DNA of 16,110 nt from Colivivens sp964537205 (GTDB taxonomy: Bacteria; Bacteroidota; Bacteroidia; Bacteroidales; Bacteroidaceae): NCBI GenBank assembly GCA_964537205.1, contig CAZHZH010000064.1, forward strand, positions 1-16,110. Direction: 5' to 3'. The notes under the pieces were generated by a model that worked only from the letters and a program-made list of their open reading frames with translations, did not search any database and had not been told where the DNA came from. A program made the translations under genes and the position numbers. Positions 8,623 through 15,019 of the stretch are shown piece after piece. Within the stretch, counting starts at the first letter, position 1; every line of letters begins with the position of its first letter.

Positions 8623-9795
8623 TTAATATTCGAATGTGCCGTATTCGCTCCGTATGGTCAGGCTTTTTCTGCCTTCTTCTATATGTCCCACTACTTGTGC
8701 GTCTATATTGAAGCTGCGGCTTATGTCGATCACTTGCCGTGCGTCTTCCGGACTCAGGTATATTTCGAGACGGTGTCCCATGTTGAACACCTTGTACATC
8801 TCACTCCAGTCTGTTCCGCTTTCTTCATGAATGATCCGGAACAACGGTGGGATAGGGAACATGTTGTCCTTCACTACCTTGCAGTTGTCGCCGACGAAAT
8901 GTAGTACTTTGGTTTGAGCTCCTCCGGTGCAATGCACCATACCGTGAATCTTTCCACGCATTTCGTCAAGCAGACGTTTGACCACGGGCGCATAGGTACG
9001 TGTAGGAGAGAGTACAAGTTGTCCGGCGTTTATCGGCGAGCCTTCAACAGGATCGGTCAGCATGTATTTGCCGCTGTATACCAACTCTTCCGGTACCGCC
9101 TTGTCGTAACTTTCAGGGTATTTGTCCGCAAGGTACTTGCAGAAAACGTCGTGCCGCGCCGAGGTAAGTCCGTTGCTTCCCATGCCTCCGTTGTATTTAT
9201 TCTCATAGGTTGCCTGCCCTGTACTGCTCAGTCCCACAATAACGTCGCCTGGAATGATGTTCGCATTGTTTATGATGTCGCTGCGTTTCATGCGGCATGT
9301 GACCGTCGAGTCTACAATGATGGTGCGGACCAAGTCTCCTACGTCTGCCGTCTCGCCTCCTGTGCCATAGATTCCTATGCCCATGCCTCTGAGTTCGGAC
9401 ATCAACTCGTCTGTCCCGTTGATGATGGCGGAGATGACTTCTCCCGGAATCAGCATTTTGTTACGTCCGATGGTCGAACTGACGAGTATGTTGTCTACAG
9501 CCCCTACACAAAGCAGGTCGTCGGTGTTCATTATTAACGCGTCTTGCGCGATGCCTTTCCATACCGACAGGTCGCCTGTCTCCTTCCAATACATGTAGGC
9601 GAGGCTCGACTTGGTGCCTGCTCCGTCGGCATGCATTATGTTGCAGTACTCAGGGTCGCCGCCGAGAATGTCGGGAATGATTTTGCAAAAGGCTTGTGGG
9701 TACAATCCCTTGTCTATGTTCTTTATGGCGTTGTGCACGTCTTCTTTGGCCGCGCTTACGCCACGCATCATATATCGTTGTTTAGAATCTGCCAT
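8623..9795 (-). CDS. purM: Phosphoribosylformylglycinamidine cyclo-ligase (AIR synthetase)
   Basis: PurM converts formylglycinamidine ribonucleotide to aminoimidazole ribonucleotide with ATP, the fifth step of de novo purine synthesis in the cytosol. At 390 residues it is longer than the E. coli enzyme (about 345), as I recall for Bacteroidales versions. Visible family motifs are HADGAGTKSSLAY (55-67), the ATP-binding-region stretch IAQDALIMNTDDLLCVGA (82-99) and GTGGETADVGDLVRTI (144-159). The C-terminal half carries GGMGSNGLTSARHDVF and a GGAQTKVLHF stretch typical of PurM-superfamily proteins. The start MADSKQRYMMRGVSAAKEDV fits homologues. It lies 22 bases after the DUF486 gene and 50 before prfA. 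No purine-responsive riboswitch or PurR-type site is visible. Confidence 0.96.
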   Translation of the reverse strand: MADSKQRYMMRGVSAAKEDVHNAIKNIDKGLYPQAFCKIIPDILGGDPEYCNIMHADGAGTKSSLAYMYWKETGDLSVWKGIAQDALIMNTDDLLCVGAVDNILVSSTIGRNKMLIPGEVISAIINGTDELMSELRGMGIGIYGTGGETADVGDLVRTIIVDSTVTCRMKRSDIINNANIIPGDVIVGLSSTGQATYENKYNGGMGSNGLTSARHDVFCKYLADKYPESYDKAVPEELVYSGKYMLTDPVEGSPINAGQLVLSPTRTYAPVVKRLLDEMRGKIHGMVHCTGGAQTKVLHFVGDNCKVVKDNMFPIPPLFRIIHEESGTDWSEMYKVFNMGHRLEIYLSPEDARQVIDISRSFNIDAQVVGHIEEGRKSLTIRSEYGTFEY

Positions 9796-9817
9796 AAAAA
9801 GTAGGATGTTTATGTTG

Positions 9818-10189
9818 CTATGTTTTTATAAATGCGAAGAATACCGCCGCGATGATGCATAGGAATGCGGCTATGTGGTTCCAGTGCAATTCTTGTCCTT
9901 GAAAGAGCGTCATCACTATGCCTGTGAACACTGTCAGCGAGATGACCTCCTGTATCACTTTGAGCTGCATCAGCGAGAATGGACCTCCGTTGATGTCCGA
10001 CCCGATGTTGTTTGCCGGAACCATGAAGCAATACTCGATTAAGGCTACTCCCCACGACAGCAGAACGACCAACGGCATGGACCATCCGTCGGATATGTGT
10101 TTTTGCCGGAGAAGCAGGTTGCCATACCATGCGAATGTCATGAATGTGTTGGAGCAGATGAGTAATAATATCGTAAGAAATGCCTTCAT
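9818..10189 (-). CDS. DUF486 (DMT-like) small membrane protein
   Basis: This 123-residue protein has four predicted membrane segments (about 2-20, 39-57, 79-98 and 104-121). The pattern MKAFLTILLLICSNTFMTFAWYG and WGVALIEYCFMVPANNIG is typical of DUF486, a small branch related to the drug/metabolite transporter superfamily. No substrate is known. It is the first gene of the minus-strand group that includes purM and prfA, with a 22-base gap to purM. A -7 box lies just upstream (10218-10225), giving a short leader of about 20 bases. Confidence 0.88.
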   Translation of the reverse strand: MKAFLTILLLICSNTFMTFAWYGNLLLRQKHISDGWSMPLVVLLSWGVALIEYCFMVPANNIGSDINGGPFSLMQLKVIQEVISLTVFTGIVMTLFQGQELHWNHIAAFLCIIAAVFFAFIKT

Positions 10190-10217
10190 TTTAATGCTGG
10201 GAGAATAATATCACTTG

Positions 10218-10225
10218 CAAAGATA
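10218..10225 (-). promoter_or_regulatory. -7 box for the DUF486-purM-prfA group
   Basis: The minus strand reads TATCTTTG, matching TAnnTTTG, about 29 bases before ATG 10189. No TTTG is present at the expected -33 spacing, so the match rests on one box. It is divergent from the nadC promoter. Confidence 0.55.
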
Positions 10226-10246
10226 GCAAATTATTGGAAGTTGAGG

Positions 10247-10277
10247 CTTGTATGTTTCGATTTTATTGCTAATTTTG
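10247..10277 (+). promoter_or_regulatory. Bacteroidetes-type promoter of nadC
   Basis: TAATTTTG (10270-10277) matches the -7 consensus. CTTG (10247-10250), one base off TTTG, lies 19 bases upstream, the same spacing as at the fasciclin promoter. The leader to ATG 10309 would be about 25 bases. Confidence 0.6.
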
Positions 10278-10308
10278 CCATGTAAAACGAATAAAACAAT
10301 ATAGAATT

Positions 10309-11178
10309 ATGCTAAGCGTTGAAGAATTGAACGACCGTTTGATTGATTTGGCATTTGCCGAGGATATAGGTGACGGCGACCATACTACTTTGTGCTGTAT
10401 TCCAGCTGATGCGGTGAGTGAGTCAAAACTGCTGATAAAGGAAGAGGGCATATTCGCAGGCGAGGAAATCGCCAAGCAGGTGTTCCACCGTTTTGACCCG
10501 ACACTGCAAGTTGAGGTGTATATTCATGATGGAGCGCATGTGAAGCCCGGAGACATAGTGATGAGCGTGAAGGGGAAAATACAAAGCCTGTTGCAAACAG
10601 AGCGTTTGATGTTGAACATCTTGCAAAGAATGAGCGGCATAGCCACGATGACGAACCGCTATGTGAAGCGCGTTGAGGGTACTAAGACGCACATACTTGA
10701 CACGCGCAAGACCACTCCTGGCATGAGGATGCTGGAAAAGGCGGCTGTGAAAATCGGAGGAGGAATGAATCATCGTATCGGGTTGTTCGATATGATTCTT
10801 TTGAAAGACAACCACATTGACTTTGCCGGCGGTATTGAGAAGGCTATAACAAGATGCCACAAATATCTGAAGGATAAGGGCAAAGACTTGAAAATAGAGA
10901 TTGAAGTGCGTAACTTCGACGAGTTGAACGAGGTCCTGCGTGTCGGTGGTGTCGACCGTATAATGCTCGACAACTTCACACCGGAACAGACGCGCAAGGC
11001 CGTGAAGCTGATCGGTGGCAAGTATGAGACAGAGTCTTCTGGTGGTATAACGTACGACACAATACGCGAATATGCCGAGTGTGGTGTGGATTTCATATCT
11101 GTCGGCGCCCTGACGCATTCTGTAAAGGGTCTTGATATGAGCTTCAAGGCGGCCGACTCCAGCAAGCTGAAGATTTAG
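10309..11178 (+). CDS. nadC: Nicotinate-nucleotide diphosphorylase (carboxylating), quinolinate phosphoribosyltransferase
   Basis: NadC joins quinolinate to phosphoribosyl pyrophosphate, releasing CO2 and forming nicotinate mononucleotide in de novo NAD synthesis. The 289-residue length is normal. Motifs in order are AEDIGDGDHTT (17-27), ERLMLNILQRMSGIAT (98-113), the phosphate-binding DTRKTTPGMR (131-140), NHRIGLFDMILLKDNH (154-169), IEIEVRN (196-202), the acidic MLDN (219-222), SSGGI (243-247) and SVGALTHS (264-271). No nadA or nadB is in the window. Seven bases after the stop lies the first copy of the 19-nt repeat, and then the C69 dipeptidase gene without an obvious promoter of its own, so the two may be co-transcribed. 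Confidence 0.96.
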   Translation: MLSVEELNDRLIDLAFAEDIGDGDHTTLCCIPADAVSESKLLIKEEGIFAGEEIAKQVFHRFDPTLQVEVYIHDGAHVKPGDIVMSVKGKIQSLLQTERLMLNILQRMSGIATMTNRYVKRVEGTKTHILDTRKTTPGMRMLEKAAVKIGGGMNHRIGLFDMILLKDNHIDFAGGIEKAITRCHKYLKDKGKDLKIEIEVRNFDELNEVLRVGGVDRIMLDNFTPEQTRKAVKLIGGKYETESSGGITYDTIREYAECGVDFISVGALTHSVKGLDMSFKAADSSKLKI

Positions 11179-11185
11179 TATGTAT

Positions 11186-11204
11186 TATAATATAATAAGG
11201 TGTA
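11186..11204 (+). repeat. 19-nt intergenic repeat, copy 1
   Basis: TATAATATAATAAGGTGTA, identical to copies at 12927-12945 and 14603-14621. It starts 7 bases after the nadC stop and ends 39 bases before the preferred dipeptidase ATG (11244). It has two TATAA units followed by TAAGG. It does not match the TAnnTTTG promoter box. Confidence 0.9.
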
Positions 11205-11243
11205 AACCGACAGATGTCAAATAACGGATATAATAAGAAGAAT

Positions 11244-12887
11244 ATGAAGAAGATAATAATCGGCGTGGCGTTTTCAGTGGTTTGCGCCGTACAGACCTAT
11301 GCGTGCACTAATCTGATAGTAGGGAAGAAGGCGTCGGCCGACGGCAGCGTAATCGTCAGCTATAACGCCGATTCGTATGGCATGTATGGCAACATGTACC
11401 GGCATGTAGGGAGCGTGCATGCGAAGGGCGAGAAGCGCAAGGTGTACGATTGGGATACAAACAAGTATCTTGGTGAGATTCCCCAGGCCGGGCGAACGTA
11501 TAACGTGGTAGGCCAGATGAACGACCACCAGGTCAGCATTTGCGAAACTACGTTTGGCGGCAGGGAGGAATTGGTTGACCCTCAAGGGTTGATAGATTAT
11601 GGAAGTTTGATATATATTGGTCTGGAGCGTTCGGCAACTGCCCGCGAGGCGATCAAGGTCATGACCGGCCTTGTGGCGGAATACGGATATTGCAGTGAGG
11701 GCGAGACGTTCACCATTGCCGACAAGAACGAAGTATGGGTGATGGAAATGGTCGGAATGGGACCCGGGTCGAAGGCCGCCGCGTGGGTGGCGGTGAGGAT
11801 ACCTGACGATTGCATCAGCGCCCATGCGAACCAAAGCCGTATAACCCGCTACTTCACGCTGTTCCCTAAAGGCGAAGTCATGTACAACAAAGACAACGTG
11901 AAGTTCGCACGCGAGAAAGGTTTCTTTTCGGGGAAGGACGATGAATTCAGCTTTCGCGACGCGTTCAATGCTCCCGACTTCAGTGGCATCCGCTTCTGTG
12001 ACGCGCGTGTATGGAGCTTCTTCAACAAACATGTTGATGGAATGGACAAGTACCTGCCGTATATCAATGGTGAGAACATGACCGACGAGATGCCGCTGTA
12101 TGTGAAGCCGGAACACCTTGTGTCGGTACAGGATGTGAAGAACGGCATGCGCGACCACTATGAGGGAACGCCCCTGAGCATCACTGACGATTTGGGAGCG
12201 GGGGCTTATAACATGCCATACCGCCCGAGTCCGCTGACATTTAAGTCGGGAGGCAAGGAGTACTACAACGAACGTCCCATCAGCACGCAGCAGACTGGCT
12301 TCACTTTCGTCGGGCAAATGCGGTCATGGCTTCCCGATGCCGTCGGAGGTATCGTCTGGTGGGGGAATGATGACGCCAACATGGTGCCGTACACTCCTGT
12401 CTATTGCGGAGTAAGCGATATTCCTCAATGTTATGTAAGAGTGAAGGGCGTGCAGGATGACGTGACGTTCTCTTGGGAGTCGGCGTTTTGGCTGCAGAAC
12501 GTGGTAAGCAACATGGTTTATCCTTATTATTCAAAGATGTATCCTGACTTGCGCAAGGCGATAGATGAGTTGGAGGCGAAGTATGCTGACGACATCAAGG
12601 GTGTTGACGAACAAGCAGCGGCGTTGAACGACAGTCAGCCTGCCGCGCTCGGACGCTATCTTGCAAAGTTTAGTTGCGACGCTGCCGACCTGATGATGCA
12701 GAATTGGGACAAGCTGTATAAGTATCTTGTCGTCAAACATAATGACATGGTTGTCAAGAAGGAGAAGGACGGACGGTTTGAACTCACCGACTATGGCTTT
12801 GCAAGCTCTCCAATACGTCCAGGCTACCCTGAGGGATACCGTGACAGGATTGTTGAGGAGACAGGCGGCAGATACTTGATGAAGTAA
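11244..12887 (+). CDS. C69 family dipeptidase (Ntn hydrolase), exported
   Basis: This 547-residue enzyme belongs to peptidase family C69 (PepD-like dipeptidases), an N-terminal-nucleophile hydrolase family. The signal peptide MKKIIIGVAFSVVCAVQTYA is followed directly by CTNLIVGKKASADGSVIVSY. Cys21 is the predicted nucleophile, exposed by cleavage at the YA|C junction. There is no hydrophobic residue at -3, so this is not a lipobox. Further family features are ICETTFGGREEL, ANQSRITRYF in the middle, and VGGIVWWGNDD. It would cleave dipeptides in the periplasm. I prefer ATG 11244, preceded by AAGAAG, because the alternative ATG 11214 adds ten polar residues (SNNGYNKKN after Met) before the signal peptide. 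The repeat and a terminator follow. Confidence 0.92.
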   Translation: MKKIIIGVAFSVVCAVQTYACTNLIVGKKASADGSVIVSYNADSYGMYGNMYRHVGSVHAKGEKRKVYDWDTNKYLGEIPQAGRTYNVVGQMNDHQVSICETTFGGREELVDPQGLIDYGSLIYIGLERSATAREAIKVMTGLVAEYGYCSEGETFTIADKNEVWVMEMVGMGPGSKAAAWVAVRIPDDCISAHANQSRITRYFTLFPKGEVMYNKDNVKFAREKGFFSGKDDEFSFRDAFNAPDFSGIRFCDARVWSFFNKHVDGMDKYLPYINGENMTDEMPLYVKPEHLVSVQDVKNGMRDHYEGTPLSITDDLGAGAYNMPYRPSPLTFKSGGKEYYNERPISTQQTGFTFVGQMRSWLPDAVGGIVWWGNDDANMVPYTPVYCGVSDIPQCYVRVKGVQDDVTFSWESAFWLQNVVSNMVYPYYSKMYPDLRKAIDELEAKYADDIKGVDEQAAALNDSQPAALGRYLAKFSCDAADLMMQNWDKLYKYLVVKHNDMVVKKEKDGRFELTDYGFASSPIRPGYPEGYRDRIVEETGGRYLMK

Positions 12888-12926
12888 GTTCCGTTTATAT
12901 TGAATTCGGACACGTCCCGCATTCCC

Positions 12927-12945
12927 TATAATATAATAAGGTGTA
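12927..12945 (+). repeat. 19-nt intergenic repeat, copy 2
   Basis: TATAATATAATAAGGTGTA, identical to copies 1 and 3. It lies 39 bases after the dipeptidase stop. Its last six bases form most of the 5' arm of the terminator hairpin at 12940-12969. No protein gene that I trust follows this copy directly. Confidence 0.9.
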
Positions 12946-12980
12946 CCAACCTCGAAAAGTGGGTACGCCTTTATATTTTG
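12940..12980 (+). terminator. Probable intrinsic terminator of the dipeptidase transcript
   Basis: GGTGTACC (12940-12947) pairs with GGTACGCC (12962-12969) over 8 bp with one G-T pair and a 14-base loop. The T-rich TTTATATTTTG follows. Position and shape fit termination of the nadC-dipeptidase transcript. Confidence 0.6.
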
Positions 12981-13061
12981 CGCTCCTGCAAATTCCTGGC
13001 AAAACCACAAAGGGTGTGAAGTAAATTCAGGCAAAGTCACTCAGTTAACTGCGATGGCATG

Positions 13062-13075
13062 TCATATTAATATGA
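13062..13075. other. 14-base perfect palindrome
   Basis: TCATATTAATATGA is its own reverse complement. It lies in the unassigned stretch between the dipeptidase terminator and the RNA gene terminator. It could be a dimeric regulator site or chance in AT-rich sequence. Confidence 0.3.
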
Positions 13076-13142
13076 ACGGCCGACGAATCGATATGGTTGT
13101 AGCGCAAACGTCCTTGAATACCGCACAGGGTGGGGTGCAGGC

Positions 13143-13399
13143 AAAAAAAAACTGACTCGCGTCAGTTTTTTATAAGGATTCGACCTGGTATCATTTTTTA
13201 GGTGAAATAGTAGGAGAGTGTATATGGATTATTAAGATTTATCTTTAGCTTAAGATTAGATTTCTTTGTCGGATTCAGCTTGTTGGTACTCTCCCGAGCT
13301 CCAACTCGGCTGTTTGTAATCCGCTCTTAACTATTAACCAGTCTAACTAATTTATTATGAAAACTTTTTGCTTATTGCTTAATGCTCTATTTATATTTA
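13143..13399 (-). ncRNA. Predicted independent structured RNA, family not recognised
   Basis: On the minus strand a TATCTTTG -7 box (13412-13405) is followed by about 255 bases without a convincing ORF, ending at a strong hairpin and T9 run. Four nested helices can form: UAGUUAAGA (13333-13325) with UCUUAAgCUA (13255-13246, one bulge); CGGAUU (13323-13318) with AAUCCG (13275-13270); CAGC (13312-13309) with GCUG (13279-13276); CGAG (13308-13305) with CUCG (13298-13295). GGAGAGU (13294-13288), directly after the last arm, is complementary over 7 bases to ACUCUCC (13219-13213), outside the nest, so a pseudoknot is possible. GUUGG (13305-13301) and CCAAC (13286-13282) give a competing hairpin. 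It is not a tRNA, and I see no SRP RNA or RNase P motif. It could be a 6S-like RNA or a Bacteroidales-specific sRNA. Confidence 0.55.
13146..13171 (-). terminator. Strong, probably bidirectional hairpin terminator
   Basis: AAAAAACTGAC (13146-13156) pairs perfectly with GTCAGTTTTTT (13161-13171) around loop TCGC. On the minus strand the stem ends in a run of nine T, on the plus strand in six. The longer T-run favours use by the minus-strand RNA, though it would also stop plus-strand readthrough. Confidence 0.8.
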
Positions 13400-13404
13400 C
13401 GATG

Positions 13405-13412
13405 CAAAGATA
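13405..13412 (-). promoter_or_regulatory. -7 box of the predicted minus-strand RNA
   Basis: The minus strand reads TATCTTTG followed by CATC, a close match to TAnnTTTG. No TTTG sits at 19-21 bases upstream. Transcription would begin near 13399 and run to the hairpin at 13146-13171. It is divergent from the pfkA promoter, 131 bases away. Confidence 0.55.
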
Positions 13413-13543
13413 GTGATTTTTTCAATAGGTTGTTATAGGTAAACTAATCATTTTATGTTGGAAAACTCTTCAAAAGTCATTTTATCGCGAATTTATCGGG
13501 AAAAACACATAGTTTGAATGAACTAATTCTTGAAAAATAGTAG

Positions 13544-13551
13544 TATCTTTG
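13544..13551 (+). promoter_or_regulatory. -7 box of pfkA
   Basis: TATCTTTG followed by CATTGCC matches the -7 consensus. The start point would be near 13557, giving a leader of about 75 bases to ATG 13633. The leader contains a small hairpin, GCCAC (13572-13576) with GTGGC (13585-13589). Confidence 0.6.
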
Positions 13552-13632
13552 CATTGCCATTAAGAAGAAAAGCCACGGCAAGGTGTGGCGGACACGGTAA
13601 TCAATACATCTAACAACATAAATTCAACAGAC

Positions 13633-14607
13633 ATGGAAATAAAAACTATTGGAATCTTGACCTCCGGAGGCGACGCCCCGGGAATGAATGCCGCAATCAG
13701 GGCGGTGACGCGCTCTGCTATTTATAACGGATTCGAAGTGTATGGAATCTACAGGGGGTTCGACGGGTTGATCAATGGTGAAATCGAGCATTTCACCACT
13801 GAAAGCGTCAGCAACATAATAAGCCGCGGAGGAACGATACTGAAGACGGCGCGCTCCAAGGAGTTCATGACACCCGAGGGCAGGAAGAAGGCTTACGAGC
13901 AGATGAAGAAGGCGGGAGTGGACTGCCTGTGCGTGATAGGAGGCAATGGTTCGCTGACGGGCGCCAAGATATTCGCCGAGGAATACAACGTGCCTTGTGT
14001 CGGACTGCCGGGGACTATTGACAACGACCTCGACGGGACCGACTTCACAATCGGATACGACACCACCTTGAACACCATCATGGAATGTGTCGACAAGATA
14101 CGCGACACCGCTACCAGCCACGAACGCATCTTCTTTGTGGAGGTGATGGGACGTGATGCCGGCTTCCTCGCACAAAACAGCGCGATAGCGTCGGGAGCCG
14201 AGGCCGCCATCATTCCTGAAGAGCAGACGCATACCGACCAGCTGGAACACTATATAGGGCGCGGCATACGCAAAAGCAAGAATTCGAGCATTGTCATCGT
14301 GAGCGAGAGTCCGAAGTGCGGCGCGATGCACTACGCCAAGCGTGTGCAGAACGAGTATAGTGGATATGATGTGAGGGTGTCGATTCTCGGACACTTGCAG
14401 CGCGGAGGTTCACCAAGCGCGCGCGACCGCATTCTTGCGAGCCGCCTTGGCGTGGGGGCCATCCAAGCCATCAAGGAAGGACAGCGCAACGTGATGATCG
14501 GAATAAAGAACAATGATGTCGTCTACGTGCCGTTCTCACGTGCCATACTTGGAGAGAAGCCGATGGACAAGAGCCTGTTCACCGTACTCGACGAGCTGTC
14601 TATATAA
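13633..14607 (+). CDS. pfkA: ATP-type 6-phosphofructokinase, GGNGS variant
   Basis: PfkA phosphorylates fructose 6-phosphate to fructose 1,6-bisphosphate, the committed step of glycolysis. With ATG 13633 the protein is 324 residues and begins MEIKTIGILTSGGDAPGMNA, aligning with E. coli PfkA (320). An upstream in-frame GTG at 13585 would add 16 unconserved residues and is less likely. Motifs are GGD (12-14), PGTIDND (126-132, catalytic Asp130), VMGRDAGFLA (171-180) and the signature LGHLQRGGSPSARDR (252-266, with His254 and Arg257). The ATP-loop reads GGNGS (103-107). Gly106 corresponds to E. coli Gly104 and points to ATP, because PPi enzymes carry Asp there. The preceding residue, Asp in the usual GGDGS, is Asn105. 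The TAA stop lies inside repeat copy 3, and the cupin gene follows. Confidence 0.95.
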   Translation: MEIKTIGILTSGGDAPGMNAAIRAVTRSAIYNGFEVYGIYRGFDGLINGEIEHFTTESVSNIISRGGTILKTARSKEFMTPEGRKKAYEQMKKAGVDCLCVIGGNGSLTGAKIFAEEYNVPCVGLPGTIDNDLDGTDFTIGYDTTLNTIMECVDKIRDTATSHERIFFVEVMGRDAGFLAQNSAIASGAEAAIIPEEQTHTDQLEHYIGRGIRKSKNSSIVIVSESPKCGAMHYAKRVQNEYSGYDVRVSILGHLQRGGSPSARDRILASRLGVGAIQAIKEGQRNVMIGIKNNDVVYVPFSRAILGEKPMDKSLFTVLDELSI

Positions 14608-14621
14608 TATAATAAGGTGTA
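14603..14621 (+). repeat. 19-nt intergenic repeat, copy 3 (overlaps the pfkA stop)
   Basis: TATAATATAATAAGGTGTA, identical to copies 1 and 2. The pfkA stop TAA (14605-14607) is part of it, so the repeat also encodes the end of PfkA. It ends 30 bases before the cupin ATG at 14652. No TAnnTTTG box lies between, so the cupin gene is probably co-transcribed with pfkA. Confidence 0.9.
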
Positions 14622-14651
14622 TAGCATACAAGTTCTAATTGTACCACAAAT

Positions 14652-14984
14652 ATGATCATACCGTTTCATGATATGGAGGAGTCGGTGATTCCTCACTTCC
14701 AAGGAGGGGAAAAGGAGTTCAGGGTAAAAATGTTCAACGACGGGCTGAACAAGATCATGCGTGCGAGGCTGGTGCCGGGCGCGTCGATAGGCTATCACGT
14801 CCATGACGCCAGCAGCGAGATAGTGTATATACTGAAGGGCAGGGGGCATGTGCTTTATGAGGGCGAGATGATCGCCCTGCAGGCAGGTGACTGCCACTAC
14901 TGCAAGAAGGGCTGTTCGCACAGCCTGATAAACGACTCCGATGCAGATTTGGAATTCTTCGCCGTTGTGCCGCAACAGCCTTGA
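14652..14984 (+). CDS. Small cupin-domain protein
   Basis: This 110-residue protein is a single cupin barrel. The first cupin motif is PGASIGYHVHDASSEIVYI (42-60), giving predicted metal ligands His49, His51 and Glu56. The second is GDCHYCKKGCSHSLIN (79-94), giving His90; the usual PxG there reads KKG. With all four ligands present it can probably bind a metal. Small single-domain cupins may be sugar-binding proteins, dioxygenases or isomerases, and nothing here decides between these. It lies 44 bases after pfkA across the 19-nt repeat. The HD/nucleotidase gene follows, either 35 bases later or overlapping by TTGA. Confidence 0.88.
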   Translation: MIIPFHDMEESVIPHFQGGEKEFRVKMFNDGLNKIMRARLVPGASIGYHVHDASSEIVYILKGRGHVLYEGEMIALQAGDCHYCKKGCSHSLINDSDADLEFFAVVPQQP

Positions 14985-15019
14985 AGCGTGCAGTGTGGTT
15001 CGTAAATGAAGGCCGCGAT

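Larger units (their letters stand above)
12888..13632. other. 745-base stretch without a trusted protein gene
   Basis: It holds, in order, repeat copy 2, a terminator hairpin, an unassigned stretch (12981-13142) with a 14-base palindrome, a predicted minus-strand RNA gene ending in a strong hairpin, and the pfkA promoter and leader. In 12981-13142 two partly similar short blocks occur (AATTCCTGGCAAAACCAC and AATTCAGGCAAAGTCAC), which may be decayed sequence. Confidence 0.6.

Noticed and set aside
12531..13040. 169-codon minus-strand frame across the dipeptidase 3' end and terminator
   Set aside because: Mostly antisense to the dipeptidase gene; no family likeness and no promoter.
13054..13155. 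33-codon plus-strand ORF (MACHINMNGRRIDMVVAQTS...) ending inside the A-rich arm of the terminator
   Set aside because: No promoter box or ribosome-binding site, no recognisable domain, and the stop falls within the hairpin. A real small protein cannot be excluded, but nothing supports it.
13151..13183. 10-codon minus-strand ORF (MIPGRILIKN) near the 3' end of the predicted RNA
   Set aside because: Too short to weigh, and it ends in the terminator stem; more likely chance within a non-coding RNA.
13180..13200. GGATTCGACCTGG on the plus strand as the 5' end of a tmRNA
   Set aside because: The rest of a tmRNA (tag ORF, TTCGAATC T-arm, CCA end) is not found downstream.
13262..13325. tRNA-like look of the RNA core (GAGTTGGAGC, GAATCC)
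   Set aside because: No acceptor stem closes around it, there is no T-arm GTTCGA, and no plausible anticodon arm.
13570..13590. AAGGTGT in the pfkA leader and again near 16072 as further repeat copies
   Set aside because: Only seven or eight bases match and the AT-rich first part of the 19-nt repeat is missing.
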